Assembly (NCBI GenBank): GCA_016841905.1
Contig: JAENYF010000006.1
Span: 1 to 64,000 of the forward strand
Length of the DNA stretch: 64,000 nt
Origin: Desulfoscipio geothermicus
GTDB lineage: Bacteria; Bacillota; Desulfotomaculia; Desulfotomaculales; Desulfallaceae
Direction: 5' to 3'
Of the stretch, positions 54,935-63,730 are shown piece after piece. Made by a program: the position numbers and the translations under genes. The first letter of the stretch is position 1, and each line of letters starts with the position of its first letter. The notes beneath the pieces are model-generated. The model worked only from the letters and a program-made list of their open reading frames with translations. It ran no database searches and had not been told where the DNA came from.

Positions 54935-57802
54935 CTAATCTTTAATGAAATCCAGAACCTGCTCATATATCTCATGGTATCTAATTCTCTTACCAGTTGC
55001 CCAGAATGCTTCAAAGTCAGCGAGATATTCACCTTTATACAGGGAGAGAATTTCCTGGGCTGCTTCATTGCTATTCTGCAGCCTGAATTTTTCCGCTGCT
55101 GCTTCAAAAAGCTCGTAATCACACTCGATTTCATCCTGGCAAATACGATAGTGATTTTGGTGGTTTATAATAAGGTTCTCAACACCGAGATAAGCAAGGT
55201 CCTTTTTTATATGAGCCAGGTTTACCCCAATCAGCTTTTTCACATTATCTGATTCGGTTTCCGACCAGATGGCATTGTATATCTGTTCTTTAGTCACTCC
55301 TATTTTGTCTGTGTCAAGGAGGAAGGCGAAAAGTTCGCGTTCCTTTCTTGAACGCATTTTAAGCGGCTTGTGCCGGTCCTGATACGGGTAGATGTCTAAC
55401 CCGCCAAAGGTGGAAACATATGCCTTTTTCGATTTGTACCCGGCAAAGGCCATCATCTCTTTCGCAAAATCAGACTCGATCCCATAATCCAGGGCATATT
55501 GAAGAATTGATCCGTATAATCCCCGGATTTTGAAATAATCATAGATGCCGTTTTCGGAACAGAGCTTAAGGTAGCGGGCTGTTAAACTGGAGGCCTGAAC
55601 ATGATCCTTTGCTGAAATGGCAGCTCCTGTCAGAAGACCATAGGCAATGGTGGGGATCATCATTATATTTGACCTTTCGCCAATCTCTATGGACATCATA
55701 GCGTATTTAACAGCATTAGTGAAATCGGATAAGGATATATAGTAGCCGAAGAGCCTGCCTAAGACAATAGTTTTCAGGTAGTCGCTTATGTTTTCAAGAT
55801 TAGAAAGGATTTCATCAATAGTCGCTGCTTTGGAGTCGCCTGTGAATATGAGACTGTAGACCAGGCGTTGGCTTTTTGCCCATTCTAATTGGAACTTCGA
55901 AGTGCGGTAGAGGGATGCATGTTCAATGCCAAGAGTAAAATATTTTATAGTCGTATTATAGGTAGTGCTTTTGCCGTTTCTTCTGTCCATGTCGGTAATG
56001 TGATAGTAAATTTCTGCAGCTAAAAGATAAGCCGCCCATAATTCCTCATATCGTCCCGTACTTTTAAGTTTTTGAATCTCTGTGGAGATGATGGTCTTAG
56101 CTTTCTGTTGGTTGCCCAGCATTTGATATGCTTTTGCTGCATACATGCCGATACTGTGCATGTCCAAATACCGGCGTTCTTGCTCTGGAAGCTCTAAAGA
56201 TTTTTCATAATAGTAAATAGTATCCTGCATACGCCCGGCAAAAAAATGAACGGCGGTCAAATATCTCTCAAACCAAGCCTTGACTTGGACATTCCCGGCC
56301 CGGGCACATGTTTCAATCATCAGGTATGCGGTATCAAAAGCTTCTCTGATTTGAGAATTCCAGCAAAGGTTATAGATCTTTTCAATGCCGGCTTGATACA
56401 ATCTGTTGGGAACCAGGCTGTTAATATTTGACAACAGGCTATCCAGCAACTTGTTTGATTCCTCAAAGGAGGCAGAGTTCCTTAAGATCCTTGCTTTATG
56501 TACCATGGCATCAAAATATAGGTCTTCACCAGCTCTATTTGCCTGTGGTTTCACATTATCCAGCCATATTCTGGCCTCACTGAAGTTCCCGATGCTGGAG
56601 AGAAAAATCCCCCTGACCAGGGAAATTTTCTGGCTAGAAGTGGCGGGGGCGCCACCCAGAGCTTTAAACCAGTTCCGCAGTTCACTGAAACTGCCGTTTT
56701 TTATATGGTCTTCGTAGCTGGCCAGGATAATTTTTTCCAGCATTTCGTTGTCATTAGAAAGCATGGCGTATTTGGCAGCTTGGGAATACTGTTTTTGCTC
56801 ATAGTAATATAAACCGGCATTTTGCTGGAGCTGTCTTTGTGGAAAGTCCTCCATGTCTTTTAGCAAGTGCGTCCTGAAAAGTGAGTGGTAACGGAATAGC
56901 CCACCCTTCGTCTTGGTAGTAAAGATATTTTGCTTTTCCAGACTGTCTAAGAGTTGAAGAGAGTTTTTCTTGTTGGTGACCGCATCCAGCATTTTCGGGT
57001 CCAATTCCTCAAAACAGGCTGAAGTTTTGAGAAAATCCATCATTTCAACCGGCAGCCGGCTGGTGCATTCGTAAAAAAGATAGGAATCTAAAATGGGATT
57101 ACCCTGGGCGAGGATGTCAACAAGGTCCACGCCGTTTTCGTAAAGCACCTTGAAGGAGCCAATTCCCAGAGGCCATCCTTCCATGACCGCATAGATATTT
57201 TCGTCCTCATAGCCCAGCACTTGGGCTACTTCGTTCCTGGTGAAGGCAAGTTCTTTTTGGGTAAGTTCAAAAATATTACCCCTAACCTGCAAAGCTACAA
57301 ACTCCTGCCAGGGAGTTTCCCGACTGCCCATACAAACCCGGATATTTTCAGGTTTGTATTTTATGAGGCAGATGATGAAATCCTTAATACTCTTATCTTG
57401 TATGGTATGCAGATCATCCAGCACAACCATACAATCCAGCGCAATATTTTCAATGCTGCTGATGAGCGCATTAGCTAGTATGGTGATAAAATTGTTTTTC
57501 CCCTCAAAGGGGAGGTATTGGGAGAAATTAAGCTCATAGCAGGGGAAAGTATGGTGTATGGCTTCACTTAAGAGGCCGAGAAAGGAGAAAATGTCACTTT
57601 CTCCATCCAATGTGAGCCAGACAGCGTTTTCCACAGAATTAGATACCTGTGCCAACAGGGTAGTTTTGCCGTACCCTGCTCCGGCATGAATATATGTAAG
57701 TTTTTTTTGACTGCCAAGAATTGCAGATACGAGCTCTTTGCGCATAATTTCACCGGCAGTTTTTGTTGGAACGGAAATTTTTACACTTGATACGTTGGCC
57801 AT
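54935..57802 (-). CDS. MalT-like ATPase/TPR regulator with SARP-type C-terminus
   Basis: 955 aa. The N-terminal STAND-type ATPase has Walker A GAGYGKTTL and Walker B CMVVLDDLHTI; a long TPR-like helical region follows (about 340-790). The C-terminus combines a winged helix of the OmpR/SARP type (KERELFAFLLDTDKIGVTKE, NLAHIKKDLAYLGVE) and a BTAD-like helical domain (YKGEYLADFEAFWA). SARP proteins bind direct repeats placed 8 bp upstream of a -10 box, which is exactly the arrangement of P1-P4. So it is very likely the activator of those promoters. Its gene is convergent with gldA, divergent from 58121. Confidence 0.88.
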   Translation of the reverse strand: MANVSSVKISVPTKTAGEIMRKELVSAILGSQKKLTYIHAGAGYGKTTLLAQVSNSVENAVWLTLDGESDIFSFLGLLSEAIHHTFPCYELNFSQYLPFEGKNNFITILANALISSIENIALDCMVVLDDLHTIQDKSIKDFIICLIKYKPENIRVCMGSRETPWQEFVALQVRGNIFELTQKELAFTRNEVAQVLGYEDENIYAVMEGWPLGIGSFKVLYENGVDLVDILAQGNPILDSYLFYECTSRLPVEMMDFLKTSACFEELDPKMLDAVTNKKNSLQLLDSLEKQNIFTTKTKGGLFRYHSLFRTHLLKDMEDFPQRQLQQNAGLYYYEQKQYSQAAKYAMLSNDNEMLEKIILASYEDHIKNGSFSELRNWFKALGGAPATSSQKISLVRGIFLSSIGNFSEARIWLDNVKPQANRAGEDLYFDAMVHKARILRNSASFEESNKLLDSLLSNINSLVPNRLYQAGIEKIYNLCWNSQIREAFDTAYLMIETCARAGNVQVKAWFERYLTAVHFFAGRMQDTIYYYEKSLELPEQERRYLDMHSIGMYAAKAYQMLGNQQKAKTIISTEIQKLKSTGRYEELWAAYLLAAEIYYHITDMDRRNGKSTTYNTTIKYFTLGIEHASLYRTSKFQLEWAKSQRLVYSLIFTGDSKAATIDEILSNLENISDYLKTIVLGRLFGYYISLSDFTNAVKYAMMSIEIGERSNIMMIPTIAYGLLTGAAISAKDHVQASSLTARYLKLCSENGIYDYFKIRGLYGSILQYALDYGIESDFAKEMMAFAGYKSKKAYVSTFGGLDIYPYQDRHKPLKMRSRKERELFAFLLDTDKIGVTKEQIYNAIWSETESDNVKKLIGVNLAHIKKDLAYLGVENLIINHQNHYRICQDEIECDYELFEAAAEKFRLQNSNEAAQEILSLYKGEYLADFEAFWATGKRIRYHEIYEQVLDFIKD

Positions 57803-58002
57803 ATCCTAAACTCCTATTCTTGCGCTCAGAACTATTATAACAACATTCAATTCGTCTTTGGTGAAAAAGATGGAAGAGTGTCAAGAAATGACTAATTATG
57901 TTAACTTAATTGGGTAATAAAGAGCTGGGTAAGAACTCTAATGATCAATATGAGGAACAGCTAAGCTTATCAGATTATTGGATGCCAATGATGTGATGAG
58001 CT

Positions 58003-58041
58003 TTTTTGTTAGTCCTTTTGTTAGTCCTTGCCTGATACAAT
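58003..58041 (+). promoter_or_regulatory. SARP-like direct-repeat promoter P3
   Basis: TTTTGTTAGTCC occurs twice in perfect tandem (58004-58027), then 8 bases, then TACAAT (58036-58041). It is the cleanest of the four. It faces the gene at 58121, 201 bases from the start of the regulator gene on the other strand. Confidence 0.85.
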
Positions 58042-58120
58042 CAAATCAATAAAATGATAACAGCTTAAGAAAAGCAGTGAATTCTGGTGCTTCATACATA
58101 ATGGAATGGGGGCTGCAGGG

Positions 58121-58780
58121 ATGCACAAAAAAAATAATCTCATGGTCGTATCCATCGATGATATTCTTCAATGGGGTTGGAGCATCACGGATCTCGCCGG
58201 CTGTCTGACCAAAATCGATGCATCTACCCTTGGGTGTGTTTGGACTATGGAACAATGGGTTCCGATATTGGAATCTAGATGGGTCATTTGTCTGATGCTC
58301 GTCACAGATGAATATAATATCGTTGGATACATTTTTTGCTTCGCTTTGACGGACAGAACATTTCAGACAGTGATGAACGGAAACTTGGAGGAACAAGATA
58401 TCAGCATTTCTAACATTATTCCAATGAACTCTTCAGGTGATTATAACCTCTATGGCGATACATTTGCCATAATGCCGGATTTCCAATCCGTAGGGTCTCT
58501 TTTATTATTGCTGGGCGCATTTATAAATGAGCTGATCCGTTTGGCGCAGCAAGGAGTATACATGAAAAAAAGTTGCATCAAAGTCATCTCAGACAGCGGA
58601 TTATCTCTCGCATCGCTATTATCTATGAAACCTGTTTGCAAACATAGGGCCGGAGGAACTATGTACTTCGGAACCTTCCATCCCTTAAGGGGAATTTATA
58701 AAAAGAACAGCCAGTTAGTTAAGCTATACCAAGATCACTTTAAAAACAGATCTATTTCGCAAAAACACTATGACCAATGA
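58121..58780 (+). CDS. Possible GNAT-fold acyltransferase
   Basis: 219 aa. The pattern FAIMPDFQSVGSLLLLLGAF resembles the CoA-binding loop and helix of GNAT proteins, and KVISDSGLSLASLLSMKPVC fits the following strand/helix. The match is loose and no catalytic residue can be assigned. It is first under promoter P3 and overlaps the next gene by 11 bases, so the two work together. ATG 58121 is chosen for the GGGGG 8 bases upstream; ATG 58106 is possible. Confidence 0.55.
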   Translation: MHKKNNLMVVSIDDILQWGWSITDLAGCLTKIDASTLGCVWTMEQWVPILESRWVICLMLVTDEYNIVGYIFCFALTDRTFQTVMNGNLEEQDISISNIIPMNSSGDYNLYGDTFAIMPDFQSVGSLLLLLGAFINELIRLAQQGVYMKKSCIKVISDSGLSLASLLSMKPVCKHRAGGTMYFGTFHPLRGIYKKNSQLVKLYQDHFKNRSISQKHYDQ

Positions 58781-60533
58781 ATATCTCATCAAGAAAGTAT
58801 TCACAGCAAACCTGTTCCCTTCAATAATTGCTGGGTTGGCAGCCACCATCGGATTCGTCATCGATGGCATCTTGACCGGTAACCTAATTGGGCTTCGGGG
58901 GTTGGCGGTTATTGGCATCGCAACCCCGCTGTTTCTTTTTTTTGTAGGAATAGCCGGTGTGCTGAGCGAGGGCGGCGTAGCCTGCTGTGCCGAATATATA
59001 GGCCGTGGCGAACCTGGGAAAGTAAACGCAAATTTTACCGCGGCCGTGTCCGCAACAGTCCTTGCGGGATTTATCTTTACCATATTTGGCACATTTTTTA
59101 CAGATGCCCTAGCAGTGTTACTTGGCGCTCAAGGTGAACTGCTCCCCATGCTTAAAGCATATACTTTTGGCATCTGCCTGGGAGCCATCCCGATCATGCT
59201 CTCACAGGTGATGTACTTTTATGTTCAGCTTGATGGCTCCCCAACCCTTTGTATTGTTAGCGCAGCCACCGGTGTTGTGGTGAATGCCGTGTTGGATGTG
59301 ATAATGATCCAGGTGTTCCATCTTGGTATGCTGGGCATAGCTCTCGCTACGACCATCAGCTATACCGTGATCCTATTGTTACTGTGCATCCATTTTACCA
59401 AAAGGAGCGCCTCATTAAATCTGAGTTTTGCAGGCAATCTACCTCAAGAACTTTCAAGGATCATCGCCATAGGCTTTCCCGCCGCTCTTGAGATGTGGAG
59501 CTATACGCTGAGGGTGGGCATCCTCAACCGGCTGCTAATGATTACAGGGGGTACCGCGGCCGTTACCGCATTTGCTATACAATACGACATCGACAGCTTT
59601 GTCAGCTCCATAACCATCGGTATCGGCATGAATACACTCATGCTGTCAGGCATCTTCTATGGCGAAGAGGATGTCCGCTCACTAAAGGACACCCTAAGAA
59701 CATCCTTGCGCATCGGCTTGATCTTGAGTATTGCCGCCGCTTCCTTGATATTTGTCTTTGCGCCGCAGCTAGCCGGTATCTTTGGGAAGGCAGATGCCGC
59801 ATCTAACATAATGACTGTTCGTGCCATTCGGTTCTTCAGTGTAAGCTTTCCACTATCCCTAATTTCTGCCGTATTCATTAACTATTATCAGGGCATTAAG
59901 AATATCCGGATGTCAAACCTGATTTGCATTGGAGAAAATTTGATATTCATCCTGCTGTTTTCCTATCTTCTGGCGCCCATGTTTGGAACAGATGGTGTCT
60001 GGGTTTCTTTTTTGTTGGGTGAAATTGGTATTTTCATAACAGTAGCATTGCTCATCAGGGTCCAAAAAAAGAAATGGATACGATCCCTAGAAGATTTTAT
60101 GCTGCTTCCGGAAAGAATGCTGCTTGAAGAAGATGAGCATATAGAAATTTCTATCGGAAACGACATTAATGAGGTCATCAATCTTTCCTTGACTGTGATT
60201 GAATTCTGCCAACGGCACAATATCGACAAAAGAACCTCCTACTTCTTTCCCCTGTGTGTGGAAGAAATGGCCGGAAATGTAGTCAAGTATGCTTTTCGGC
60301 CAGGAGAAAAGAAATTTATAGACATCCGCATCATCAAGAAAGGGAACAGCCTGATCTTCTGGATGAGGGATGATGGCATCCAGTTCAACCCATTCAAACA
60401 TCTTGCTTCTATGCCGGGAAATGACAAGCTATCAAACATCGGCATCCGGCTGGTGCAAAGGTTAGCTTCAGAGGTCAACTACCGGTATACGGTGGGATTG
60501 AACAACCTGATCATTTTGTTCAGGATGAAATGA
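58770..60533 (+). CDS. MATE-family transporter fused to a RsbW-like ATPase domain
   Basis: 587 aa. Residues about 1-435 are a 12-helix MATE-type carrier (GFVIDGILTGNLIGLRGLAV, GVLSEGGVACC). After a linker with acidic residues comes a GHKL/HATPase domain (about 465-587): N-box LCVEEMAGNVVKYAF, G1 MRDDGIQFNP, G2 NIGIRLVQRL. HATPase domains of this type belong to anti-sigma/partner-switching kinases, and a STAS protein, a second such ATPase and a SpoIIE-type phosphatase lie 1-3 kb downstream. I infer a transporter gated by, or feeding, a phospho-switch. It overlaps the upstream GNAT-like gene. Confidence 0.85.
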   Translation: MTNEYLIKKVFTANLFPSIIAGLAATIGFVIDGILTGNLIGLRGLAVIGIATPLFLFFVGIAGVLSEGGVACCAEYIGRGEPGKVNANFTAAVSATVLAGFIFTIFGTFFTDALAVLLGAQGELLPMLKAYTFGICLGAIPIMLSQVMYFYVQLDGSPTLCIVSAATGVVVNAVLDVIMIQVFHLGMLGIALATTISYTVILLLLCIHFTKRSASLNLSFAGNLPQELSRIIAIGFPAALEMWSYTLRVGILNRLLMITGGTAAVTAFAIQYDIDSFVSSITIGIGMNTLMLSGIFYGEEDVRSLKDTLRTSLRIGLILSIAAASLIFVFAPQLAGIFGKADAASNIMTVRAIRFFSVSFPLSLISAVFINYYQGIKNIRMSNLICIGENLIFILLFSYLLAPMFGTDGVWVSFLLGEIGIFITVALLIRVQKKKWIRSLEDFMLLPERMLLEEDEHIEISIGNDINEVINLSLTVIEFCQRHNIDKRTSYFFPLCVEEMAGNVVKYAFRPGEKKFIDIRIIKKGNSLIFWMRDDGIQFNPFKHLASMPGNDKLSNIGIRLVQRLASEVNYRYTVGLNNLIILFRMK

Positions 60534-60598
60534 ATCGCCACATTCTCTATACTAATGCTCAGTTATGGAAGCTTAAAAAAAGTTTCAGAAAAAATTAG

Positions 60599-60636
60599 TT
60601 TTGTTAGCCGTTTTGTTAGTCGTAGCGTTATAAAAT
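60599..60636 (+). promoter_or_regulatory. SARP-like direct-repeat promoter P4
   Basis: TTTTGTTAGCCG (60599-60610) and TTTTGTTAGTCG (60611-60622), 8 bases, then TAAAAT (60631-60636). The precursor gene starts 38 bases later. Confidence 0.85.
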
Positions 60637-60673
60637 ATAAAGATAAAGCCAATATTTGTCAGGGGTGATCGCT

Positions 60674-60949
60674 ATGAATGATAAAAAAATCAATATACCA
60701 TTGGAAGATGAAATGCTGGCGGGTATAGGCGGGGATACAGGAACAGGCAATAGTTGTGGGCTACAGGAGGGACATTTTCCTAGCCTAGGAAAATGTTTTA
60801 ACGAAAGCAGGTCCATTTCGGGCATGGTTTTTCAGCAGGCTTGTCCATATTGCAGTATATGGACTTCTTTGCCTGAGGGCGCAAATCTTATAGTTGCACG
60901 TATATTTGAATGTACTTTACATGGATATGTGAAACGGGTAAAGGAATAA
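60674..60949 (+). CDS. GG-leader peptide with zinc-ribbon-like core
   Basis: 91 aa. A short leader (MNDKKINIPLEDEMLAGIGG) ends in a double Gly; the 71-residue core has five Cys. Its end reads CPYCSIWTSLPEGAN, LIVARIFECTLHGYVK, so C-x2-C and C-x2-H pairs are about 18 residues apart, like a small zinc ribbon. GGGGTG lies 6 bases before ATG. It lies under P4. No modification enzyme for it is left nearby, so export after GG cleavage, possibly by the NHLM exporter at 21.7-28 kb, is inference. I do not recognise a named precursor family. Confidence 0.7.
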   Translation: MNDKKINIPLEDEMLAGIGGDTGTGNSCGLQEGHFPSLGKCFNESRSISGMVFQQACPYCSIWTSLPEGANLIVARIFECTLHGYVKRVKE

Positions 60950-60953
60950 ATTT

Positions 60954-61025
60954 CCTCCTGCCGACGGAGTAAGCCTTAAAGTGACATATATAGTTGAATG
61001 TTCCTTATATGGATATAGAAATAAG
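60954..61025 (+). pseudogene. C-terminal remnant of a second zinc-ribbon-like peptide
   Basis: Reads ADGVSLKVTYIVECSLYGYR, aligning with EGANLIVARIFECTLHGYVK at the end of the preceding gene. No start, and the CPxC half is missing. It shows a tandem duplication. Confidence 0.6.
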
Positions 61026-61043
61026 GAGAGAGGAGTAAATACC

Positions 61044-61205
61044 ATGTCAAAGAAAGCAGGTTTTGAATTTGCAGATGTAGATTTGTAGGAGATGAAAAAA
61101 ACAAATGCCGGTTAGCTGTCGAATGAGGAGCTTGATAATGTCGGCGCCGGCAGAGGAGATACTTTATGCTGTCCGAGTTGTGGAAGTGATGATATCGCAT
61201 TATGA
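61044..61205 (+). pseudogene. GG/GA-leader peptide gene with two in-frame TAG codons
   Basis: GAGAGGAG precedes ATG 61044. The frame reads MSKKAGFEFADVDL, TAG, EMKKTNAG, TAG, LSNEELDNVGAGRGDTL then CCPSCGSDDIAL and TGA. LSNEELDNVGAG is a leader end; the core has a CPxC motif like the 60674 peptide. The TAGs fit CAG (Gln) mutations. It is probably a decayed precursor. Confidence 0.6.
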
Positions 61206-61254
61206 AGGAATTTTGTAGTAATCGTACTTTTTGGTCAGGCTGGAAGAGGGAGGT

Positions 61255-61500
61255 ATGAAACGAATCATGCAAAACAGTATTTTCCGCAAAAGCTCATTAG
61301 AAAGGATATCCTCACAGGAGTAGCTTAATGAATATGTAAAAATTATAAATCCAGGGGTTTGGGCTGTGCTTTTAGGGCTTTTTGCCCTTAAAGAAAGAAA
61401 GCCGTATGAGCTGATAAAACAATTTAAAGGTAAGGGGATACACCTGCTGAAGTATGTACAGTTTCTGTGGACAGGAATGTCCCCAACAATTAATAAATAA
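61255..61500 (+). pseudogene. N-terminal remnant of an NHLM secretion (HlyD-like) gene
   Basis: GGGAGGT precedes ATG 61255. MKRIMQNSIFRKSSLERISS, then QE, TAG, LNEYVKIINPGVWAVLLGLF matches the start of the intact adaptor at 21698 (FRKVSLDRLSSPEELDQRL..). The TAG sits where Gln is usual. After the membrane helix the sequence is unrelated. A second NHLM system once existed here. Confidence 0.75.
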
Positions 61501-61524
61501 CTTAAAAAAAGGAGATATTTTGCT

Positions 61525-61827
61525 ATGAAGATTACAAGAAATACGAGCGGAAATACCACTACTCTTGCCCTTCAGGGCAGATTGGACACTGTTACCAGCA
61601 CTCAGCTGGCAAACGAACTCAGTGTTATATTTGAAGGGGGAGCGGTCAATCTCGTTTTTGATTTTTCTGTACTGGAATATATCAGTAGTGCAGGGCTGCG
61701 TGTGCTATTGATTGCGCAGAAAAAGGTAAATGCCCTTGAAACGGAAATGAAAATCATCGGGGCAAATGAGGCGGTGAAAGAAATATTTGACATCACGGGA
61801 TTTTCCGGAATTATAAAAATCAATTAA
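61525..61827 (+). CDS. STAS-domain anti-sigma-factor antagonist
   Basis: A 100-aa single STAS domain. The phosphorylatable Ser lies in LEYISSAGLRVLLIA, the standard SpoIIAA/RsbV motif. It probably binds an RsbW-like kinase in the unphosphorylated state. AAGGAG precedes ATG. The ATPase gene follows 75 bases later. Confidence 0.92.
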   Translation: MKITRNTSGNTTTLALQGRLDTVTSTQLANELSVIFEGGAVNLVFDFSVLEYISSAGLRVLLIAQKKVNALETEMKIIGANEAVKEIFDITGFSGIIKIN

Positions 61828-61902
61828 CAAGCAAAGTGCAGCAGGGACTGAGATAAACCCCTGTCCCTTTTCCTGCAAATTAAAGATAAAGGAAAGGAAT
61901 GA

Positions 61903-62337
61903 ATGAAAATGCAGGAAGCAAGAGAGAAAAAAGCTTTCCCGGCCAAAATGGAACTTATTCCGGAAATTAGTAAATATGTCTCTGATCTTGCGGAAAAGGC
62001 GGGGCTGCACCCGAAACAGGTCATCCATTTACAAGTGGCCATTGATGAAGTGGTGGCCAATATCTGCCATTATGCCTATCAGAAACCCCCCGGTGAAGTG
62101 CTGGTACAGATAGAAAGCGGGAAAGGACGGTTTGCGGTTGATTTTATTGATGAAGGGATTCCTTTTGACCCCCTTATGGTAGATGAACCCGATATCAATG
62201 CGGATATTGCCGAACGGGAAATGGGCGGATTGGGGATTTTTTTGGTGCGCCGGGTAATAGATGAGGTCCATTATAAACGGGATAAAAGCAAAAATGTCTT
62301 CACTCTGGTTTTGTATGTACCTAAATTAAAAGGATGA
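61903..62337 (+). CDS. RsbW-like ATP-binding anti-sigma/partner-switch kinase
   Basis: A 144-aa GHKL ATPase with N-box LQVAIDEVVANICHYAY, G1 DFIDEGIPFDP and G2 MGGLGIFLVRRV. It should phosphorylate the STAS protein at 61525. No sigma factor is adjacent, so the output may be the ATPase-fused MATE transporter or another target. AAAGGAA precedes the ATG. Convergent with the phosphatase gene. Confidence 0.9.
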   Translation: MKMQEAREKKAFPAKMELIPEISKYVSDLAEKAGLHPKQVIHLQVAIDEVVANICHYAYQKPPGEVLVQIESGKGRFAVDFIDEGIPFDPLMVDEPDINADIAEREMGGLGIFLVRRVIDEVHYKRDKSKNVFTLVLYVPKLKG

Positions 62338-62371
62338 AGCGCTGGGGGCCCGCTGGGTGAGGCAAAAACCG

Positions 62372-63730
62372 TTATTCTGCCAGACCGTTAAAAGTCAGGG
62401 CTAAAATTGTAATATCGTCGTATTGGGCTGTGTCACGGGCAAAAAGGCGCAGATCCTGAAGTATTTTACCGGTAATTTCGGCAGCGGGGCGCTGGGGTGC
62501 ATCCTGCAGTGATTGAAGGAGCCCTCCTTTGCCCCAGAAGCCTCCCGATTTGCTCATCGCTTCCGTCACGCCGTCGGTAAAAACGATTAATGTGTCACCG
62601 GGCTTAAGAGAAATACTTTGCTTTATATAAAGAATGTCTTCCATGGCACCTAGGGCGGGTCCCTTGGCCGGGGCCAGAGGGGCAATGCCCGATTGGGAAA
62701 GATGGTAAGGTAAGTCATGACCGCCGCAGCTGTAAATGACCTCCCCTGATTTTGTATCTAAAATGCCGCAGAAAACGGTGACAAACATACCGGTATCGTT
62801 ATTACGACACAGTTCATTATTAACAGCAGCTAATATTTCATCAGGGCTGGTTTGGGCTACTGTCCTGGAACGAAGCAAAGTTCTGGTTACCGCCATAAAA
62901 AGGGAAGCGGGGACCCCTTTGCCGGAAACATCACCAACGGTAAAATAGAGATGTTGTTCATCAAGAAAGAAAAAATCATAAAAGTCACCGCCCACTTCCT
63001 TAGCCGGTTCTAAAAGGGCGTGGACCTCAAATTCCAAGCGTTCAGGAAACGGGGGAAAGATACGAGGGACAATGCTCATTTGAATCTGCCGGGCCACCAG
63101 CAGTTCCCCTTCAATTTGTCGTTTCGCGGTTTCTGTAGCTCTTTCTTTAATCAGATTGTTAACCATAAAAGCAAAAATCGCCATGCCGGCTCCGTTGGCC
63201 AAGATCATGGGTGCAATAATTTGCTTTACAAGAGTAAATGCCTGGGAAAAGGGTTTGCTGATAATCAGTGTAAGGCCCAAGTGCAAAATCTCGATGGCCA
63301 CGGACAAAAGAACAGCACCTTTGATACTGGGGAATTCTCCTTTGCGTAGCAGGTAAATTTCCCCGCCGATCAACCCGGCCAGTACCGTGGACAGAGAACA
63401 TGCGTAATCGGTAAACCCGCCCAGGGTAAAACGGTGCAGACCGCCGATGAGACCGGCGCCCAGTCCCACCATAGGCCCACCGATTAAGCCTGCCATGGTG
63501 GGGCCTAAATCACGAATGTTGGCAATGGCTCCTAGCAGTTCTATGCCGCCCAGTGTGCCGTAGATGGAAAAAGCCCCGAAAATTAAAACTAGTAACAACT
63601 GGTTGCGCAGAGAAAATTTCTTCACCATGATTTCTCCGTAAAAATTGCTGCGAGTTATAATATAGGTGACGACCATAATTACCGCCATACTGTTTACTAA
63701 ATTAAGCGCAAGTTCGATTATTGCTTTCAA
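62372..63730 (-). CDS. SpoIIE-type phosphatase with 5TM-LYT-like sensor
   Basis: 452 aa. Six or so hydrophobic segments (about 1-185) include IANIRDLGPTMAGLIGGPMV and GGLHRFTLGGFTDYA, typical of the 5TMR/LYT receptor module. A coiled linker and a PP2C/SpoIIE domain follow: AKEVGGDFYDFF, GDVSGKGVPASLFMA, FTDGVTEAM, and QYDDITILAL hold the metal-binding Asp residues. It should dephosphorylate the STAS protein and so switch the system on in response to an extracellular or membrane signal. The minus-strand start has an AGGAG-like site upstream. Confidence 0.92.
   Translation of the reverse strand: MKAIIELALNLVNSMAVIMVVTYIITRSNFYGEIMVKKFSLRNQLLLVLIFGAFSIYGTLGGIELLGAIANIRDLGPTMAGLIGGPMVGLGAGLIGGLHRFTLGGFTDYACSLSTVLAGLIGGEIYLLRKGEFPSIKGAVLLSVAIEILHLGLTLIISKPFSQAFTLVKQIIAPMILANGAGMAIFAFMVNNLIKERATETAKRQIEGELLVARQIQMSIVPRIFPPFPERLEFEVHALLEPAKEVGGDFYDFFFLDEQHLYFTVGDVSGKGVPASLFMAVTRTLLRSRTVAQTSPDEILAAVNNELCRNNDTGMFVTVFCGILDTKSGEVIYSCGGHDLPYHLSQSGIAPLAPAKGPALGAMEDILYIKQSISLKPGDTLIVFTDGVTEAMSKSGGFWGKGGLLQSLQDAPQRPAAEITGKILQDLRLFARDTAQYDDITILALTFNGLAE

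Noticed and set aside
61044-61321. Pyrrolysine decoding of the TAG codons as the leading explanation
   Set aside because: The surrounding region is full of frameshifts and truncations, one comparable stop is TAA, and no methylamine methyltransferase genes are present. I kept it only as a check.
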